DNA of 64,000 bases from Saprospiraceae bacterium. GTDB taxonomy: Bacteria; Bacteroidota; Bacteroidia; Chitinophagales; Saprospiraceae. The DNA is taken from NCBI GenBank assembly GCA_958295895.1, contig CATQHI010000027.1, positions 180,467 to 244,466 on the forward strand, read 5' to 3'. Both the position numbers and the translations under genes were made by a program. The notes under the pieces were generated by a model, which worked only from the letters and a program-made list of their open reading frames with translations, was not told where the DNA came from and ran no database searches. Shown one piece after another: positions 28,491-38,450 of the stretch. How positions within the stretch are numbered: the first letter of the stretch is position 1; each line of letters starts with the position of its first letter.

Positions 28491-29001
28491 AGCGGGTACG
28501 GCTCACGAGCCGGTACACGGCCCGGTAGCGGTCGTCGCGCTGTCCGTCGCGGTCCTGATCCACCAGGCCGCTCAGCTCCAGCCGGTCGCCGCTCAGTTGC
28601 GGAAAGTAGGTGAAGGTGACGTTGGGCTCGATCACCAGCAGGCTATCGCCCTGAGCGCGCCAGATGCCGTTGGTGACGTTGGCCACCTGCCCGTCGCGCA
28701 GCCGGTGGGTGCGGCGCAGCTTGCCGTCGGGGGTAAAGACGGTGCTTGGGGGCTTTACCCCGTAGACCCGGCCCCAGTCGGCCTCACGAATCAGCTCGGC
28801 ATAGGCCGTATCTCCCCCCTGAAAGGTAGTGTACTCAATATCCAGCTCCACCGTCTCCCAGGTGCCGAGGAGTCCTTCGTTAAGGGCCGCGCCGGGGGTG
28901 GCCTCCGCCGCCGGCGACTCGCTCTCGGCCTCCCCCCCAGCGCAAGAGAGGGTGAGCAACAACAGTACGAACAGACCGGTACGGGTGGGATGAAGCGACA
29001 T
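28489..29001 (-). CDS. Small lipoprotein, unknown function
   Basis: 170 residues from the ATG at 29001; lipobox LLLTLSC, lipidated Cys about 20. After an acidic/Ala linker comes LLGTWETVELDIEYT and a beta-rich barrel-like domain (KLRRTHRLRDGQVANVTNGIWRAQGDSLLVIEPNVTF) that resembles lipocalin-like DUF proteins of Bacteroidota; this is a fold guess. Divergent from the PorU-like gene with 98 bases between. Confidence 0.75.
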   Translation of the reverse strand: MSLHPTRTGLFVLLLLTLSCAGGEAESESPAAEATPGAALNEGLLGTWETVELDIEYTTFQGGDTAYAELIREADWGRVYGVKPPSTVFTPDGKLRRTHRLRDGQVANVTNGIWRAQGDSLLVIEPNVTFTYFPQLSGDRLELSGLVDQDRDGQRDDRYRAVYRLVSRTR

Positions 29002-29099
29002 AGTGCGCAAATATCCGAAACCGGACACTTTCCCCCGCCGTACTGTACCTATCCCCTGCACGGAGGCGTTACCTTTATTTGTTGTCCACCCTTCGGTCT

Positions 29100-32000
29100 A
29101 TGTCGCGTACCCTTACCCTCCTTCTACTTTTCTTTTGCGGTTTGCTTTCGGCCCAGATGGCTACTACCCAGGGAGCACGCTACGGTGATGAGTGGATCGT
29201 GCCCGGCACCACCTACCTAAAGATTGCGGTGACCGAAGACGGCATGTACCGCATTGATCCGGCTACCCTAGAGGCTGCCGGGTTTGCCCTTACGGGTGCC
29301 GAGTCCAACCGCTACGTGCTCCACCGCTTCGGCGAGCCGGTGCCCCTGGAGCTCGGTGACGATGGGCTCTACTTCTACGGCGAGCGGGCGCGGGGCGAGC
29401 TCGATACCTACCTCTTCGCCCAGGGTACGGAGCAGCAGCTCAACCCCCGCTATGGCATGCACACCGACACCTCCGCCTACTACCTCAGCGTAGCTGGAGC
29501 CGGCATATCTCCCGTCGGGTACACGGCAGGGGGCGGGGCCGCAGGTGCAAAGGGGACCTCGACCATCTACCGAGTGGCCGAACGCGTCTTTAGCGACCAC
29601 CGGAGCAAGTACTACGCCCGGGAGAATAGCAACACCATCCTGTTCAGCCACTACGAACTGGCCGAGGGCTACGGCTCGCGGTCTAGTGGAGACCTACTCA
29701 GCAGCAACGGCACCACCGAAACCGTCACCGACGTGGACCTGCCCGGCGCGAGCAGTGGCACAGCTACACTGGAGCTACGCTACGGACTGGCCTTTGGCGA
29801 CGATCACCTGCAACAGATCAGCATCAATGGCGAACAGGTCGACCAGCGGGCGACCCAGGGTTGGAGCGTGCAGACGCAGCAGTACAATTTCGCAGCCCGT
29901 GATAAGGCTACGGTGAAGATTCGGGGGCTGGCCGGCGATCAGGACAAGGCCAACCTGGCCTATCTACGCGTCACCTATCCGGCCGCCGTGGAGTTGAGTG
30001 GCGAGCAACTGTACTTCACCCTCCCGGCCAGCGGTGCTACGGCGCTCACCTTTCCCAGCCTGCCCTCCGGTGCCCGGCTCTACGACCTAACCAACGCCGT
30101 GGTGTACACCGCCCGCGCTGGCAGCTTCGACCTTCCGGCTGCCGGTGCCGAACGCCGCTTTCAGCTCCTGGTCACACCCCGTGCGGTAGCCGGCACGGAG
30201 GCCCTCACGCTCACCGATCAGCTGCCGGCCGCCGGTACCACCTACCTCATCGTCAGCAGCAGGCGCCTTCAGGGTGCCGGTCTGGAGGCCATGGCTGCCT
30301 ACCGCAGCTCCGCCAGCGGGGGCAACCACCGCGTGCACACGGTGTTCGTCGAGGACCTCTACGAAAGCTACGGCTACGGCTACCAGCGCCACCCCCAGGC
30401 CATCAAAAACTACCTCGATGCCGCCCTGGTTGCCGCCCCCGACCTACATTACCTCTTTCTGGTCGGTAAGGGACGGGAATACCCCAGCGTGCGCAGTGCG
30501 GAGGACCTGGCGAAGGCCCAGGCTACGTTCTTCGTGCCCGGCTACGGACTACCCGCCTCCGACAACCTGCTGGCCGCCGAGCTCGGGGGGGTGACGCCCC
30601 GCGTGGCGGTGGGCCGTCTGGCGGCCATCACCCCCGCCGAAGTCGTCGTATACGTCGACAAACTGCGGGCCGTGGAGCGGCAGATCGAGCTGGCCGGACA
30701 GACCATCGAGGACCTCGACTGGATGAAGCAGGCCCTCTTCCTCGGGGGCGGGCAGACGCCGAGCGAGCAGAACACCATCCGCTACAACCTGGGCACGATG
30801 GAGACGATCTTCGAGGCCAGCAAATTTGGGGGCAACGTAACCAGTGTGTTCCGTACCAGCTCGGACCCCATCGAAACGACCCGCCAGGAGGCCATTTTCC
30901 AACGCATCAACGCGGGCACCTCCGTCATCACCTTCTACGGCCACTCCAGCAGCCAGGGCTTCGACTTCAATATCGACAACCCCGATAACTACCAGAACAA
31001 GGACAAGTACCCCTTCATGATGAGCCTGGGCTGCTACAGCGGCGACGCCTTCACCGAGGCCCGCAGTATCAGCGAGCGCTTCATCTTTCTGCCGGACGGG
31101 GGGGCGGTTACCTACGCGGCCTCTAAGGGGCTCGGCTTCATCAGTGCCCTGGGGGTGTTCGGTCGCTCGGTGTTTGACCACATCGGCAACGATCAGTATG
31201 GTCAGGGCGTTGGGGACGTGCTACGGGCGGTGATCAGCGACTATGCCGGCACGAGTAATTACACCATGGGTATCCTGCTGGAACAATTCGCGCTCAGCGG
31301 CGACCCGGCCTTCCGTTTTCACCCCCGGCCGGGTCCCGACCTGATCGTAGACCCCAGTTGGACCGCCGTGGAGCCCAACGTGGTGCCGGCCCAGGACACT
31401 ACCTTCCCGGTGCGCGTCCGCCTTGTCAACCTGGGCACGAAGGCAAAGGAGGTCGCCGATAGCGTACGACTCAGCTTTCACCAGCAGCTGCCGTCCGGCC
31501 AGATTCGGCCGCTGGCCGACCGCCTGGTAGCCACGCCGCACTACGACGGGGAGATCACCCTACAGTTACCTACCGTAGGACTCGAGGCGGTGGGCGCGAA
31601 CCGGCTGCTGATCACCGTAGACAGCGATGACGCCATCGCCGAGCTGCCCGCCCCGGCCGCCGAGACGAACAATGAACTACGCGTCGGCGAGGTACTCGGC
31701 ACCCCCTTCACGGTGATCGCCAATACCGCCAAGGCCGCTTATCCCCCGCCCTACGCCGTAGTAGGGCCCGGCGTAGAACTGGTCGCCAGCTCCTCCGACC
31801 CCCTGGCCCCGGAGCGCTCGTACCGGATACAGTTAGCCACGGAAGTCGACTTCCGTAACCCGCTGGCGGACGTAGACATCACCTCCCCCGGAGGAGTCAT
31901 CCGCTACACCCCCACCCTACCCCTAAGTGATAGCACGACCTACTACTGGCGCATCAGCCCCGATAGCACCGGCACCCAGGATGCCGGCTTTATCTGGAGC

Positions 32001-34073
32001 CAGAGCAGCTTTACCTACGTGGCCGATCAGCCGGCCGCGGCGGTGGGTTACGCGTTACAGGACCCCGGGCAGCTGCGGGACGGGCAGACCGATGACGTGA
32101 CCGTGGATGCCCACGACCCCATCTGGCGCTACGGCCGCAATACTAATGACATTCAGATCCGGAATGCAGTGTACCAGAATCGTGAGGTACCCGCCCTAAT
32201 CTGGAATGGTACGCGCTTCAACTCTCCCCACCCCTGGCGGATACGGGCCGGCGTACAGGTCATGGTCATCGACAGCACCAACAACAGCGTCTGGTACCGC
32301 AGTAGCGGCGATGGCAGCTACAACTCCGTACCCGGTGGCGAGACAACGCCCTGGAACTTCGATACCCGTACCGAGGCCGGCCGCGCGGGGCTGATCGAGT
32401 TTCTCCAGGAGGGCATTGCCCCCGGTCGCTACGTGTTCGTTTACACCGCCCAGCGGGGCAGTGATATCGAGTACCACGATGCCGAGGCTTGGTCGGCAGA
32501 CTCTAGCCGCATCGGCCGCACCATCTACGGCGTACTCGAGGATGAAGGTGCCGAACAGGTGCGCCTACTCCAGCAGCTGGGCTCCGTACCCTACACCTTC
32601 GCCTACGTAAAGGGCAAGGGGCCTCTGGCCGAGGCTATCGCCACCGACCGGCAGGCCGTCACCGAGGTGCTATTCCCCATACACGAGAACCGCTCCGTAG
32701 GAGTTTACACCAGCGACCGTATCGGCCCCGCCCTGGAGTGGCGCGATATGCGTATCGGCTTCCGTGATGATTTCATCGGTTCGGCCGATAGCTGCTATTT
32801 CTACCTCTACGGCGAGACTGCCTCCGGCCAGCGGACCCGGCTGGATGAGATGTCCCTCGACCTTACCGCCCAGCGCTCCTTCACCTACGACCTTTCGGTG
32901 GTGCGGGCGCAGGAGTATCCGTTTCTGGTCACTAGCTTCGAGCTCTACGATGAGGTCGACCGCTCCGTAGCTTCCATCGATGAGATCTACGTAGACTATA
33001 CCCGCCCGGGTGACGTAGCCGTGAGTCCGGCCGTAGCTTACACGGTACCGGAGAACCTGGCCCAGGGCGAGTCATCCGAGCTTCGGGTCGGCTACGAAAA
33101 CCTCGGCCCCACCCCGATGGATAGCCTGCTCGTCGCCCTTACCGTCATCAACGAGCAGAACGAGGTCACCGAGCTTCGCCGGCGGCAGCCCCCGATTGCC
33201 ACCGGTGGCTCCGACGTGGTCACCTTCCAGCTGCCTAGCAACGAGCAGGACACCAGACTACGCCTACAGCTTACGCTTAATCCGGCCGCCGACCAGCCGG
33301 AAACCATCACCTTCAATAACTACCTGAATACGGATATCGGCGTCGTCTCCGACCGCATTGCCCCCGACCTACGGGTATACTACGACGGTCGGCGCATCCG
33401 CGACGGGGAGCTTATCAGTGGCAAACCCGAGATCCTGGTGCAACTGCGCGATGAAAGTCCCTTCCGCCGCCTGGATGATTCCAGCGCCTACTTTATCCAG
33501 CTCGTTGCCCCCGACGGTACCAAGGAGACGATTCGCATGAACGACGACCGCGTGGAGTTCATCCCCGCCCGCGCTGACGGCGAAAACATGGCTGAGGTTT
33601 ATTTCCGCCCCGAGCTGCTGCAGGACGGCTTGTACTCCCTCATCGTGCAGGCCAGCGACCGCTCCAAAAACGCCGCCGGCGAGCTGGCCTACCAGCAGTC
33701 CTTCGAGGTCGTCAACGAGCAATTGATCACCAACGTACTGACCTACCCCAATCCCTTTACCACCCAAACGCGTTTCGTGTATACCCTCACCGGCAGCACC
33801 GCCCCGGAGGTCTTCCGCATCCAGATCATGACCGTGAGCGGGCGGGTCGTGCGTGATATCGACCTGCTAGCCTACGAAAGCGTCAGCCCCGGTACTCACC
33901 AAACCGACTTTAGCTGGGACGGTACCGATGAGTACGGCGACCTGCTGGCTAACGGCGTTTACCTCTACCGCGTCATCACCTCGGACGGGGAGGGGCAGTC
34001 GCTGGAGGCCTACGACAACGGTACCGACCAGTACTTCCGCAACGGCCTGGGCAAGGTGGTCATACTGCGCTAG
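29100..34073 (+). CDS. C25-family cysteine peptidase, PorU2-like T9SS sortase homologue
   Basis: 1657 residues from the ATG at 29100; signal MSRTLTLLLLFFCGLLSAQ. The gingipain-type C25 domain spans about 400-760: catalytic His in FYGHSSSQG (about 614) and Cys in MSLGCYSGD (about 645), both present. Beta-sandwich domains follow, and the C-terminus is FlgD-like (YPNPFTTQTRFVYTLTG, DEYGDLLANGVYLYRV) and not a plain type A sorting tail. PorU cleaves sorting signals and attaches cargo to A-LPS; PorU proper is about 1150 residues, so this longer protein fits the PorU2 group better. It would process T9SS cargo such as 4210-4965 and 22230-26126. A perfect motif copy encodes a Gly/Ala loop near residue 145. 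Confidence 0.85.
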   Translation: MSRTLTLLLLFFCGLLSAQMATTQGARYGDEWIVPGTTYLKIAVTEDGMYRIDPATLEAAGFALTGAESNRYVLHRFGEPVPLELGDDGLYFYGERARGELDTYLFAQGTEQQLNPRYGMHTDTSAYYLSVAGAGISPVGYTAGGGAAGAKGTSTIYRVAERVFSDHRSKYYARENSNTILFSHYELAEGYGSRSSGDLLSSNGTTETVTDVDLPGASSGTATLELRYGLAFGDDHLQQISINGEQVDQRATQGWSVQTQQYNFAARDKATVKIRGLAGDQDKANLAYLRVTYPAAVELSGEQLYFTLPASGATALTFPSLPSGARLYDLTNAVVYTARAGSFDLPAAGAERRFQLLVTPRAVAGTEALTLTDQLPAAGTTYLIVSSRRLQGAGLEAMAAYRSSASGGNHRVHTVFVEDLYESYGYGYQRHPQAIKNYLDAALVAAPDLHYLFLVGKGREYPSVRSAEDLAKAQATFFVPGYGLPASDNLLAAELGGVTPRVAVGRLAAITPAEVVVYVDKLRAVERQIELAGQTIEDLDWMKQALFLGGGQTPSEQNTIRYNLGTMETIFEASKFGGNVTSVFRTSSDPIETTRQEAIFQRINAGTSVITFYGHSSSQGFDFNIDNPDNYQNKDKYPFMMSLGCYSGDAFTEARSISERFIFLPDGGAVTYAASKGLGFISALGVFGRSVFDHIGNDQYGQGVGDVLRAVISDYAGTSNYTMGILLEQFALSGDPAFRFHPRPGPDLIVDPSWTAVEPNVVPAQDTTFPVRVRLVNLGTKAKEVADSVRLSFHQQLPSGQIRPLADRLVATPHYDGEITLQLPTVGLEAVGANRLLITVDSDDAIAELPAPAAETNNELRVGEVLGTPFTVIANTAKAAYPPPYAVVGPGVELVASSSDPLAPERSYRIQLATEVDFRNPLADVDITSPGGVIRYTPTLPLSDSTTYYWRISPDSTGTQDAGFIWSQSSFTYVADQPAAAVGYALQDPGQLRDGQTDDVTVDAHDPIWRYGRNTNDIQIRNAVYQNREVPALIWNGTRFNSPHPWRIRAGVQVMVIDSTNNSVWYRSSGDGSYNSVPGGETTPWNFDTRTEAGRAGLIEFLQEGIAPGRYVFVYTAQRGSDIEYHDAEAWSADSSRIGRTIYGVLEDEGAEQVRLLQQLGSVPYTFAYVKGKGPLAEAIATDRQAVTEVLFPIHENRSVGVYTSDRIGPALEWRDMRIGFRDDFIGSADSCYFYLYGETASGQRTRLDEMSLDLTAQRSFTYDLSVVRAQEYPFLVTSFELYDEVDRSVASIDEIYVDYTRPGDVAVSPAVAYTVPENLAQGESSELRVGYENLGPTPMDSLLVALTVINEQNEVTELRRRQPPIATGGSDVVTFQLPSNEQDTRLRLQLTLNPAADQPETITFNNYLNTDIGVVSDRIAPDLRVYYDGRRIRDGELISGKPEILVQLRDESPFRRLDDSSAYFIQLVAPDGTKETIRMNDDRVEFIPARADGENMAEVYFRPELLQDGLYSLIVQASDRSKNAAGELAYQQSFEVVNEQLITNVLTYPNPFTTQTRFVYTLTGSTAPEVFRIQIMTVSGRVVRDIDLLAYESVSPGTHQTDFSWDGTDEYGDLLANGVYLYRVITSDGEGQSLEAYDNGTDQYFRNGLGKVVILR
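29531..29550 (+). repeat. Dispersed 20-bp GC motif, copy I (20/20)
   Basis: Exact GGGCGGGGCCGCAGGTGCAA inside the C25 peptidase gene, read as GGGAAGAK in a loop before the catalytic domain. Confidence 0.9.
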
Positions 34074-35830
34074 CGCGCTACCCGGCGCAGGGTAATTGAT
34101 TTGATCCACAGCCCGGTTTCCTCCCCAATTTGCGTGGGTGTGCGTACGGTGAGCCGTTCGCTGCCCGCCCGTACGGTGAGCTCCCCCAGCGACTGCTCGG
34201 CCCAGGCGTAGGGGTATACTTCCTTGCGGGGCACTCGGTCGGCCACGGGTAACTGTGGGATACGGGCGACGGGTAGAGCAGCTTGAACCTGCTGGTCCGG
34301 TCCGGTTTCGATGACGATGTTTTGCGGTCCGTCCGCATCCAGTCGGTACTGGACGGTCACCGTGTAGGTACCTTCCTCGGTTACTTCCACGGGCCAGTAG
34401 GCGCCGTCTACCCCCAGGTCGACAAAAAAGTCATTGGCCCAGCCGTAGGTATCGCGAAAGTGGGTACGACCGCGTGGCTCGCCCTCGTGGGCCAGCAGGC
34501 GAACCGGCCCCGGCGAGGCGGTTAGCGCGATGGGGGGTGCCACCAGTTCCGGCCGGCCGATGCGGAGGGCAAAATCACGATAGTGGGCAGCTAACTGCAT
34601 ACCCGTATCCCCGGCCGCGGTATAAATGTTATGCTTCTGGCCCGGATCCTCGATCAGATCATAGAGCTCGTGGTGGCTGCTGTCTTCGGCTACGTACAGG
34701 TAGCGCTCGTTGCGCATGCTACCGGGGTAGCCGGTGTAGTCGTAGCCCTGTTTAAAGGCGTAGACGTAGCGCTCCGGCAACTGGCCTCCCTCCAGTAGCG
34801 GCTTTAGACTTACCCCGTCCAGTCCCTGCGGCACCGCCTCCCCGAGCAGATCGAGCAGGGTGGGTAATAGATCGATATGGGCGGCCGGCGTATTGAAGAC
34901 CTCCCCGTTCGCGGGATGCCCCGCCGGCAGCTTGATGCCGAAGGGTACCCGCACGCTACCCTCATCCACCTGCCCCTTGGTCCCCTTCAGTCCCATACGG
35001 TAGCGGTCGCCGTTGGGCCCGTTGTCGGTGGCAAACACCACGATGGTATTATCGAGCTTGCCGGCCGCCCGCAGTCGTTCGAGCAGTTCGCCGATACGGT
35101 CGTCGACCGACTCTACCATCGCGTAGATACCGGCGTTGTAGTCGCTCAGGCCCTGCGCCCGCTTGCGCTCCCAGTAGCGGTCAGCCACCTGCACCGGCGT
35201 ATGCGGCGCTTGGTAAGTCAGCATACAAAAGAAGGGCTGCCGGCTCCGCTCCATAAAGTAGCCCGCCGAGTCGGTGAGTAGCTGCGTGAGGTCACCGGCG
35301 AAGGGCACCGGCTCGTCGTGCTCGTCCCGCAGCTCCCCACGAAAATAGTCATTGAAGTGCCCCAGCGTAAAGCCCAGAAACTCATCGAAGCCCTGCCCCC
35401 CCGGATGGTAGGGAAAGGTGGCCCCGTTGTGCCACTTGCCGTAGAGCCCCGTGCAGTAGCCGAGTTGCTGGAGGTGCTCGGCCACGGTGACCACCCCGTC
35501 GTCCATGGTCTCGCGCCGCCGCGTCACGAACACCGCCCCGGTGCGCGGATGATATAGCCCACTCAGGAAACTAGCGCGCGTCGGCGCACACACCGGACTC
35601 ACGTAAAAGCGGTCGAACTTCGCCCCACTCTGCAGCAGCGCGTCCATATTCGGCGTACTGATGCTATCGTTGCCGTGTAGGGAAAGATCGCCGATCCCCT
35701 GATCGTCCGTGAGAATGAAAAGAACGTTGGGCCGCGGCGCGTCGGTCATCTCCCCCACGGCTTGTACTGTCGGGGCGGGGCCGCAGGTGCAAAGTAGTAG
35801 GCACAGCAGCCCGAGCATACTCGTCTTCAT
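34070..35830 (-). CDS. Sulfatase (arylsulfatase family), lipoprotein
   Basis: 586 residues from the ATG at 35830. Lipoprotein-like signal (LLCLLLCTCGPAP). The active-site motif VCAPTRASFLSG is complete: Cys81 is the residue converted to formylglycine and Arg85 belongs to the consensus. Metal ligands are in FILTDDQG and FATDNGPNG. A C-terminal beta-sandwich (about 440-586) follows. It should hydrolyse sulfate esters in the periplasm or on the surface. The stop TAG shares the palindrome CTAG with the stop of the convergent peptidase gene, a 4-base overlap. A perfect motif copy lies in the signal-peptide codons. Confidence 0.9.
   Translation of the reverse strand: MKTSMLGLLCLLLCTCGPAPTVQAVGEMTDAPRPNVLFILTDDQGIGDLSLHGNDSISTPNMDALLQSGAKFDRFYVSPVCAPTRASFLSGLYHPRTGAVFVTRRRETMDDGVVTVAEHLQQLGYCTGLYGKWHNGATFPYHPGGQGFDEFLGFTLGHFNDYFRGELRDEHDEPVPFAGDLTQLLTDSAGYFMERSRQPFFCMLTYQAPHTPVQVADRYWERKRAQGLSDYNAGIYAMVESVDDRIGELLERLRAAGKLDNTIVVFATDNGPNGDRYRMGLKGTKGQVDEGSVRVPFGIKLPAGHPANGEVFNTPAAHIDLLPTLLDLLGEAVPQGLDGVSLKPLLEGGQLPERYVYAFKQGYDYTGYPGSMRNERYLYVAEDSSHHELYDLIEDPGQKHNIYTAAGDTGMQLAAHYRDFALRIGRPELVAPPIALTASPGPVRLLAHEGEPRGRTHFRDTYGWANDFFVDLGVDGAYWPVEVTEEGTYTVTVQYRLDADGPQNIVIETGPDQQVQAALPVARIPQLPVADRVPRKEVYPYAWAEQSLGELTVRAGSERLTVRTPTQIGEETGLWIKSITLRRVAR
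35773..35792 (+). repeat. Dispersed 20-bp GC motif, copy J (20/20)
   Basis: Exact copy inside the sulfatase gene; read on the coding strand as CTCGPAP, just at and after the predicted lipobox. Confidence 0.9.
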
Positions 35831-35892
35831 GTCCGCTAAGGTAAGCCTCTTGGTTTGTGGCTCATAGCCGCGGTTGCACAATCGGAATACCG

Positions 35893-35900
35893 TATCTTGG
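35893..35900 (+). promoter_or_regulatory. -7 box of the 35909-36535 gene
   Basis: TATCTTGG, preceded 16 bases upstream by TTG, and 8 bases before the ATG. Same short spacing as the candidate small-RNA promoter. Confidence 0.4.
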
Positions 35901-35908
35901 CCTGTAGC

Positions 35909-36535
35909 ATGCTATTCCGACTACTGATTTGCTGGCTTCTCTCCGCGCCCCTGGCTGCTCAGGCGCTACTGGATACCCTGGCGGAGAAGGTGTGTAACTG
36001 TATGGACGAGGCCCCCGAACTGATCTACCCCCGGCTACAGGCCAGCCACTGCGTCACGGCGGTGAGTACCACCTACGCCGGTCGTATCCGCGCCGAGTTG
36101 CAACTATCCACCCGTACGGCTAGTGATCGGGAACGGCTCGGAGAGCTACTAGTCGACCCCCTCACCAGCGGCTGCCCCCTACTGGGCAAGCTCGCTCCCG
36201 GCACCCTGGAACCCCAACGGCGGTACAGTGATTTCTCCCTGCTGCGGCGGGTACCGGCGGCGGAGGTGAATAAACGGCCGGCCGCCAGTCCGGCCGCCGC
36301 TACCGTCCGTGAGGCACCAGCCCTGCTGCGCGCTAGGGGCACCCTCACCCAAGTTCCGAGCGGCGACCGGCTCCGCCTGCTACTCCTCGAGGGAGAGGTA
36401 GTAAGTTTCCTTCTCCCCCGTAACCTGCAACGTAAGTTGGATATCCGGCGGGGCCAGCTGATCACCGTAGTGTACCAGGAGGACTGGCGCAGTGACGGCC
36501 ACACGATCCAGCCTACGGTGGTTCGCCTGGAATAA
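35909..36535 (+). CDS. Secreted protein of unknown function
   Basis: 208 residues from the ATG at 35909: signal MLFRLLICWLLSAPLAAQ, then an N-terminal helical part with four Cys (VCNCMDEAP, SHCVTAV, SGCPLLGK) that could form disulfides, an Ala/Pro-rich linker, and a C-terminal beta domain (ARGTLTQVPSGDRLRLLLLEGEVVS to the end) resembling a small OB-like barrel. No family recognised. Alone on its strand upstream of mqnE, 73 bases away. Confidence 0.7.
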   Translation: MLFRLLICWLLSAPLAAQALLDTLAEKVCNCMDEAPELIYPRLQASHCVTAVSTTYAGRIRAELQLSTRTASDRERLGELLVDPLTSGCPLLGKLAPGTLEPQRRYSDFSLLRRVPAAEVNKRPAASPAAATVREAPALLRARGTLTQVPSGDRLRLLLLEGEVVSFLLPRNLQRKLDIRRGQLITVVYQEDWRSDGHTIQPTVVRLE

Positions 36536-36547
36536 GTGCGATTATTT

Positions 36548-36569
36548 ACTTTCAGAAAAAACTGAAAGT
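36548..36569. promoter_or_regulatory. Perfect inverted repeat before mqnE
   Basis: ACTTTCAG-AAAAAA-CTGAAAGT, an 8-bp perfect palindromic stem in AT-rich DNA, 12 bases after the preceding stop and 40 bases before mqnE. No T tract follows, so an operator or weak attenuator is as likely as a terminator. Confidence 0.45.
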
Positions 36570-36608
36570 TGGCTGGGGTGTTAGCTTGGTACCGCTAATA
36601 CTCAGTTT

Positions 36609-37796
36609 ATGACAGGCCCCTCCCCAACGATGATTCTCGGCGATCGTACGATTTCGCCGCACCTGCGCGCCGCCGCCCGCAAGGTGCTGGATGGGGAACG
36701 CCTGACGCCCGCCGACGGACTGATGCTCTACGAAGAGGCCCCCCTCGGCTATCTGGGCGCCCTGGCTAACTACGTACGCGAAAAAAAGCATGGAGATCGG
36801 ACCTACTTCAACCGCAACTTCCACGTAGAGCCTACTAACGTGTGCCTGTATACCTGTAGCTTCTGTAGCTACAGCCGGCGGATGAAGAAGCGCGAGGACG
36901 GCTGGGAGTATGGCCTGGAGGACATCATGGACATCGTAAAAAAGTACGACGACCAGCTGGTGACCGAGGTGCATATCGTAGGTGGTGTGCTGCCGCAGTA
37001 TGACGTTCCTTTCTATCAAGAACTGTTTCGGCGCATCAAGGCCCACCGGCCGGAGCTGCACATCAAGGCCCTGACGCCGGTGGAGTATCACTACATCTTC
37101 AAAAAAGCCAAGCTCGGCTACGAGGAGGGCATGCGGCTGATGAAGGAGGCCGGTCTAGACAGTATGCCCGGGGGCGGTGCCGAGATATTTGCCGATGAGA
37201 TCCGCGATCAGATTGCCGGCGGGAAGTGCTCCGGTGAGCAGTGGCTGCGTATCCACGAGATCTGGCACGAGCTAGGCGGGCGCTCCAACGCCACCATGCT
37301 CTACGGCCACATCGAGCACTACGGCCACCGCATCGACCACCTCGAAAAGCTGCGCGCGTTACAGGATAAGACGGGCGGCTTCCAGACCTATATCCCCCTC
37401 AAGTTCCGCAACGAGAACAACGAGCTCAGCCACCTGCCCGAGACCACCGTGGTCGAGGACCTGCGCAACTATGCCATCGGCCGGCTCTACCTTGACAACT
37501 TCGACCACGTGAAGGCCTACTGGCCCATGATCGGCCGCACCACCGCCCAGCTCAGCCTCGCCTTCGGTGTCGACGACCTGGACGGCACCATCGACGATAC
37601 GACCCGCATCTACTCCATGGCCGGCGGCGAACAGCACCCCGCCATGAGTACCGAGGACCTAGTAAAGATGATCCGCGCCGTCGGCCGCCGGCCCGTCGAA
37701 CGCGACACCCTCTACGGGGTACTGAAGGACTTTACGGAGGTGGAGTTTGCTAGTGATAAGGAGTACCGGGGGTATACGGCTTTGCCGGTGGTGTAA
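36609..37796 (+). CDS. mqnE: Aminofutalosine synthase (radical SAM, MqnE)
   Basis: 395 residues. Radical SAM cluster motif CLYTCSFC (CxxxCxxC) inside NRNFHVEPTNVCLYTCSFCSY, which resembles MqnE more than MqnC. Further family blocks: EVHIVGGVLPQYDVPFY, HIKALTPVEYHYI, SMPGGGAEIFADEIRDQI and SNATMLYGHIEHYGHRIDHL. MqnE joins 3-[(1-carboxyvinyl)oxy]benzoate to SAM-derived adenosine in the futalosine menaquinone pathway; its substrate is the MqnA product, and mqnA lies two genes downstream. Start at the ATG at 36609 (a second in-frame ATG follows 10 codons later). Confidence 0.93.
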   Translation: MTGPSPTMILGDRTISPHLRAAARKVLDGERLTPADGLMLYEEAPLGYLGALANYVREKKHGDRTYFNRNFHVEPTNVCLYTCSFCSYSRRMKKREDGWEYGLEDIMDIVKKYDDQLVTEVHIVGGVLPQYDVPFYQELFRRIKAHRPELHIKALTPVEYHYIFKKAKLGYEEGMRLMKEAGLDSMPGGGAEIFADEIRDQIAGGKCSGEQWLRIHEIWHELGGRSNATMLYGHIEHYGHRIDHLEKLRALQDKTGGFQTYIPLKFRNENNELSHLPETTVVEDLRNYAIGRLYLDNFDHVKAYWPMIGRTTAQLSLAFGVDDLDGTIDDTTRIYSMAGGEQHPAMSTEDLVKMIRAVGRRPVERDTLYGVLKDFTEVEFASDKEYRGYTALPVV

Positions 37797-37817
37797 GGGG
37801 TGAGTAACAACAACCAA

Positions 37818-38450
37818 ATGAAAACCATCTATCTAGTCCGCCACGGCCAAACCGACTACAACCTCCGCGGTATCGTGCAGGGCAGTGGCGTCGATGCCAG
37901 CCTGAACCATACGGGGCAGACGCAGGCCGACCACTTCTACCGCCACTACAAGGATGCCGGCTTCGAGGTGGTAATCACCAGTGCGCTGAAGCGGACCTGG
38001 GAGACGGTACAAGGATTCATCGACGCTGGGTTGCCGTGGGAACGAAACGCCGACATCAACGAGATCTGCTGGGGCAGCCACGAGGGCAAGGCCGGTACGC
38101 CGGAGAGTATGGCGGAGTACAAACAAATCAAGGACGGCTGGGCGGCCGGGGAGCTCGATGGGCGCATCGGCGGCGGGGAGAGTGCGCGGGAGCTGGGCGA
38201 GCGGCTGGAACGCTTCATCGCCTATCTCGACGAACGTACCGAGGAGAAGATACTCATCTGCAGTCACGGCCGCGCCATGTGCGCCCTGGTCACCCTGATG
38301 ATGGGGCGGCCAGTGAGCATGATGAACGAACTGACCCACCACAACCTGGGCCTCTGGGTAGGCGAGCAGCAACCGAGCGGATTGTACAAATTCAGCCTAC
38401 AGAACGACCGCGGCCACATCCCCGACCCCCTAACCCTCGGCAAATGGTAG
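37818..38450 (+). CDS. Histidine phosphatase family protein
   Basis: 210 residues from the ATG at 37818 (a GTG 18 bases earlier is less likely). Phosphoglycerate-mutase-like fold: catalytic VRHGQTDYN near the N-terminus, the second-shell VITSALKRTWET, and the late ICSHGRAMC. It dephosphorylates small phosphate esters; substrate unknown. It lies between mqnE and mqnA and its stop overlaps the mqnA start (ATGGTAG), so the three are one translationally coupled unit. A role in menaquinone synthesis is possible only by context. Confidence 0.85.
   Translation: MKTIYLVRHGQTDYNLRGIVQGSGVDASLNHTGQTQADHFYRHYKDAGFEVVITSALKRTWETVQGFIDAGLPWERNADINEICWGSHEGKAGTPESMAEYKQIKDGWAAGELDGRIGGGESARELGERLERFIAYLDERTEEKILICSHGRAMCALVTLMMGRPVSMMNELTHHNLGLWVGEQQPSGLYKFSLQNDRGHIPDPLTLGKW

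Noticed and set aside
38036..38443. A longer N-terminus for mqnA
   Set aside because: It is an off-frame reading of the histidine-phosphatase gene; the MqnA signature VAVSYLNTKP starts shortly after the ATG at 38444.
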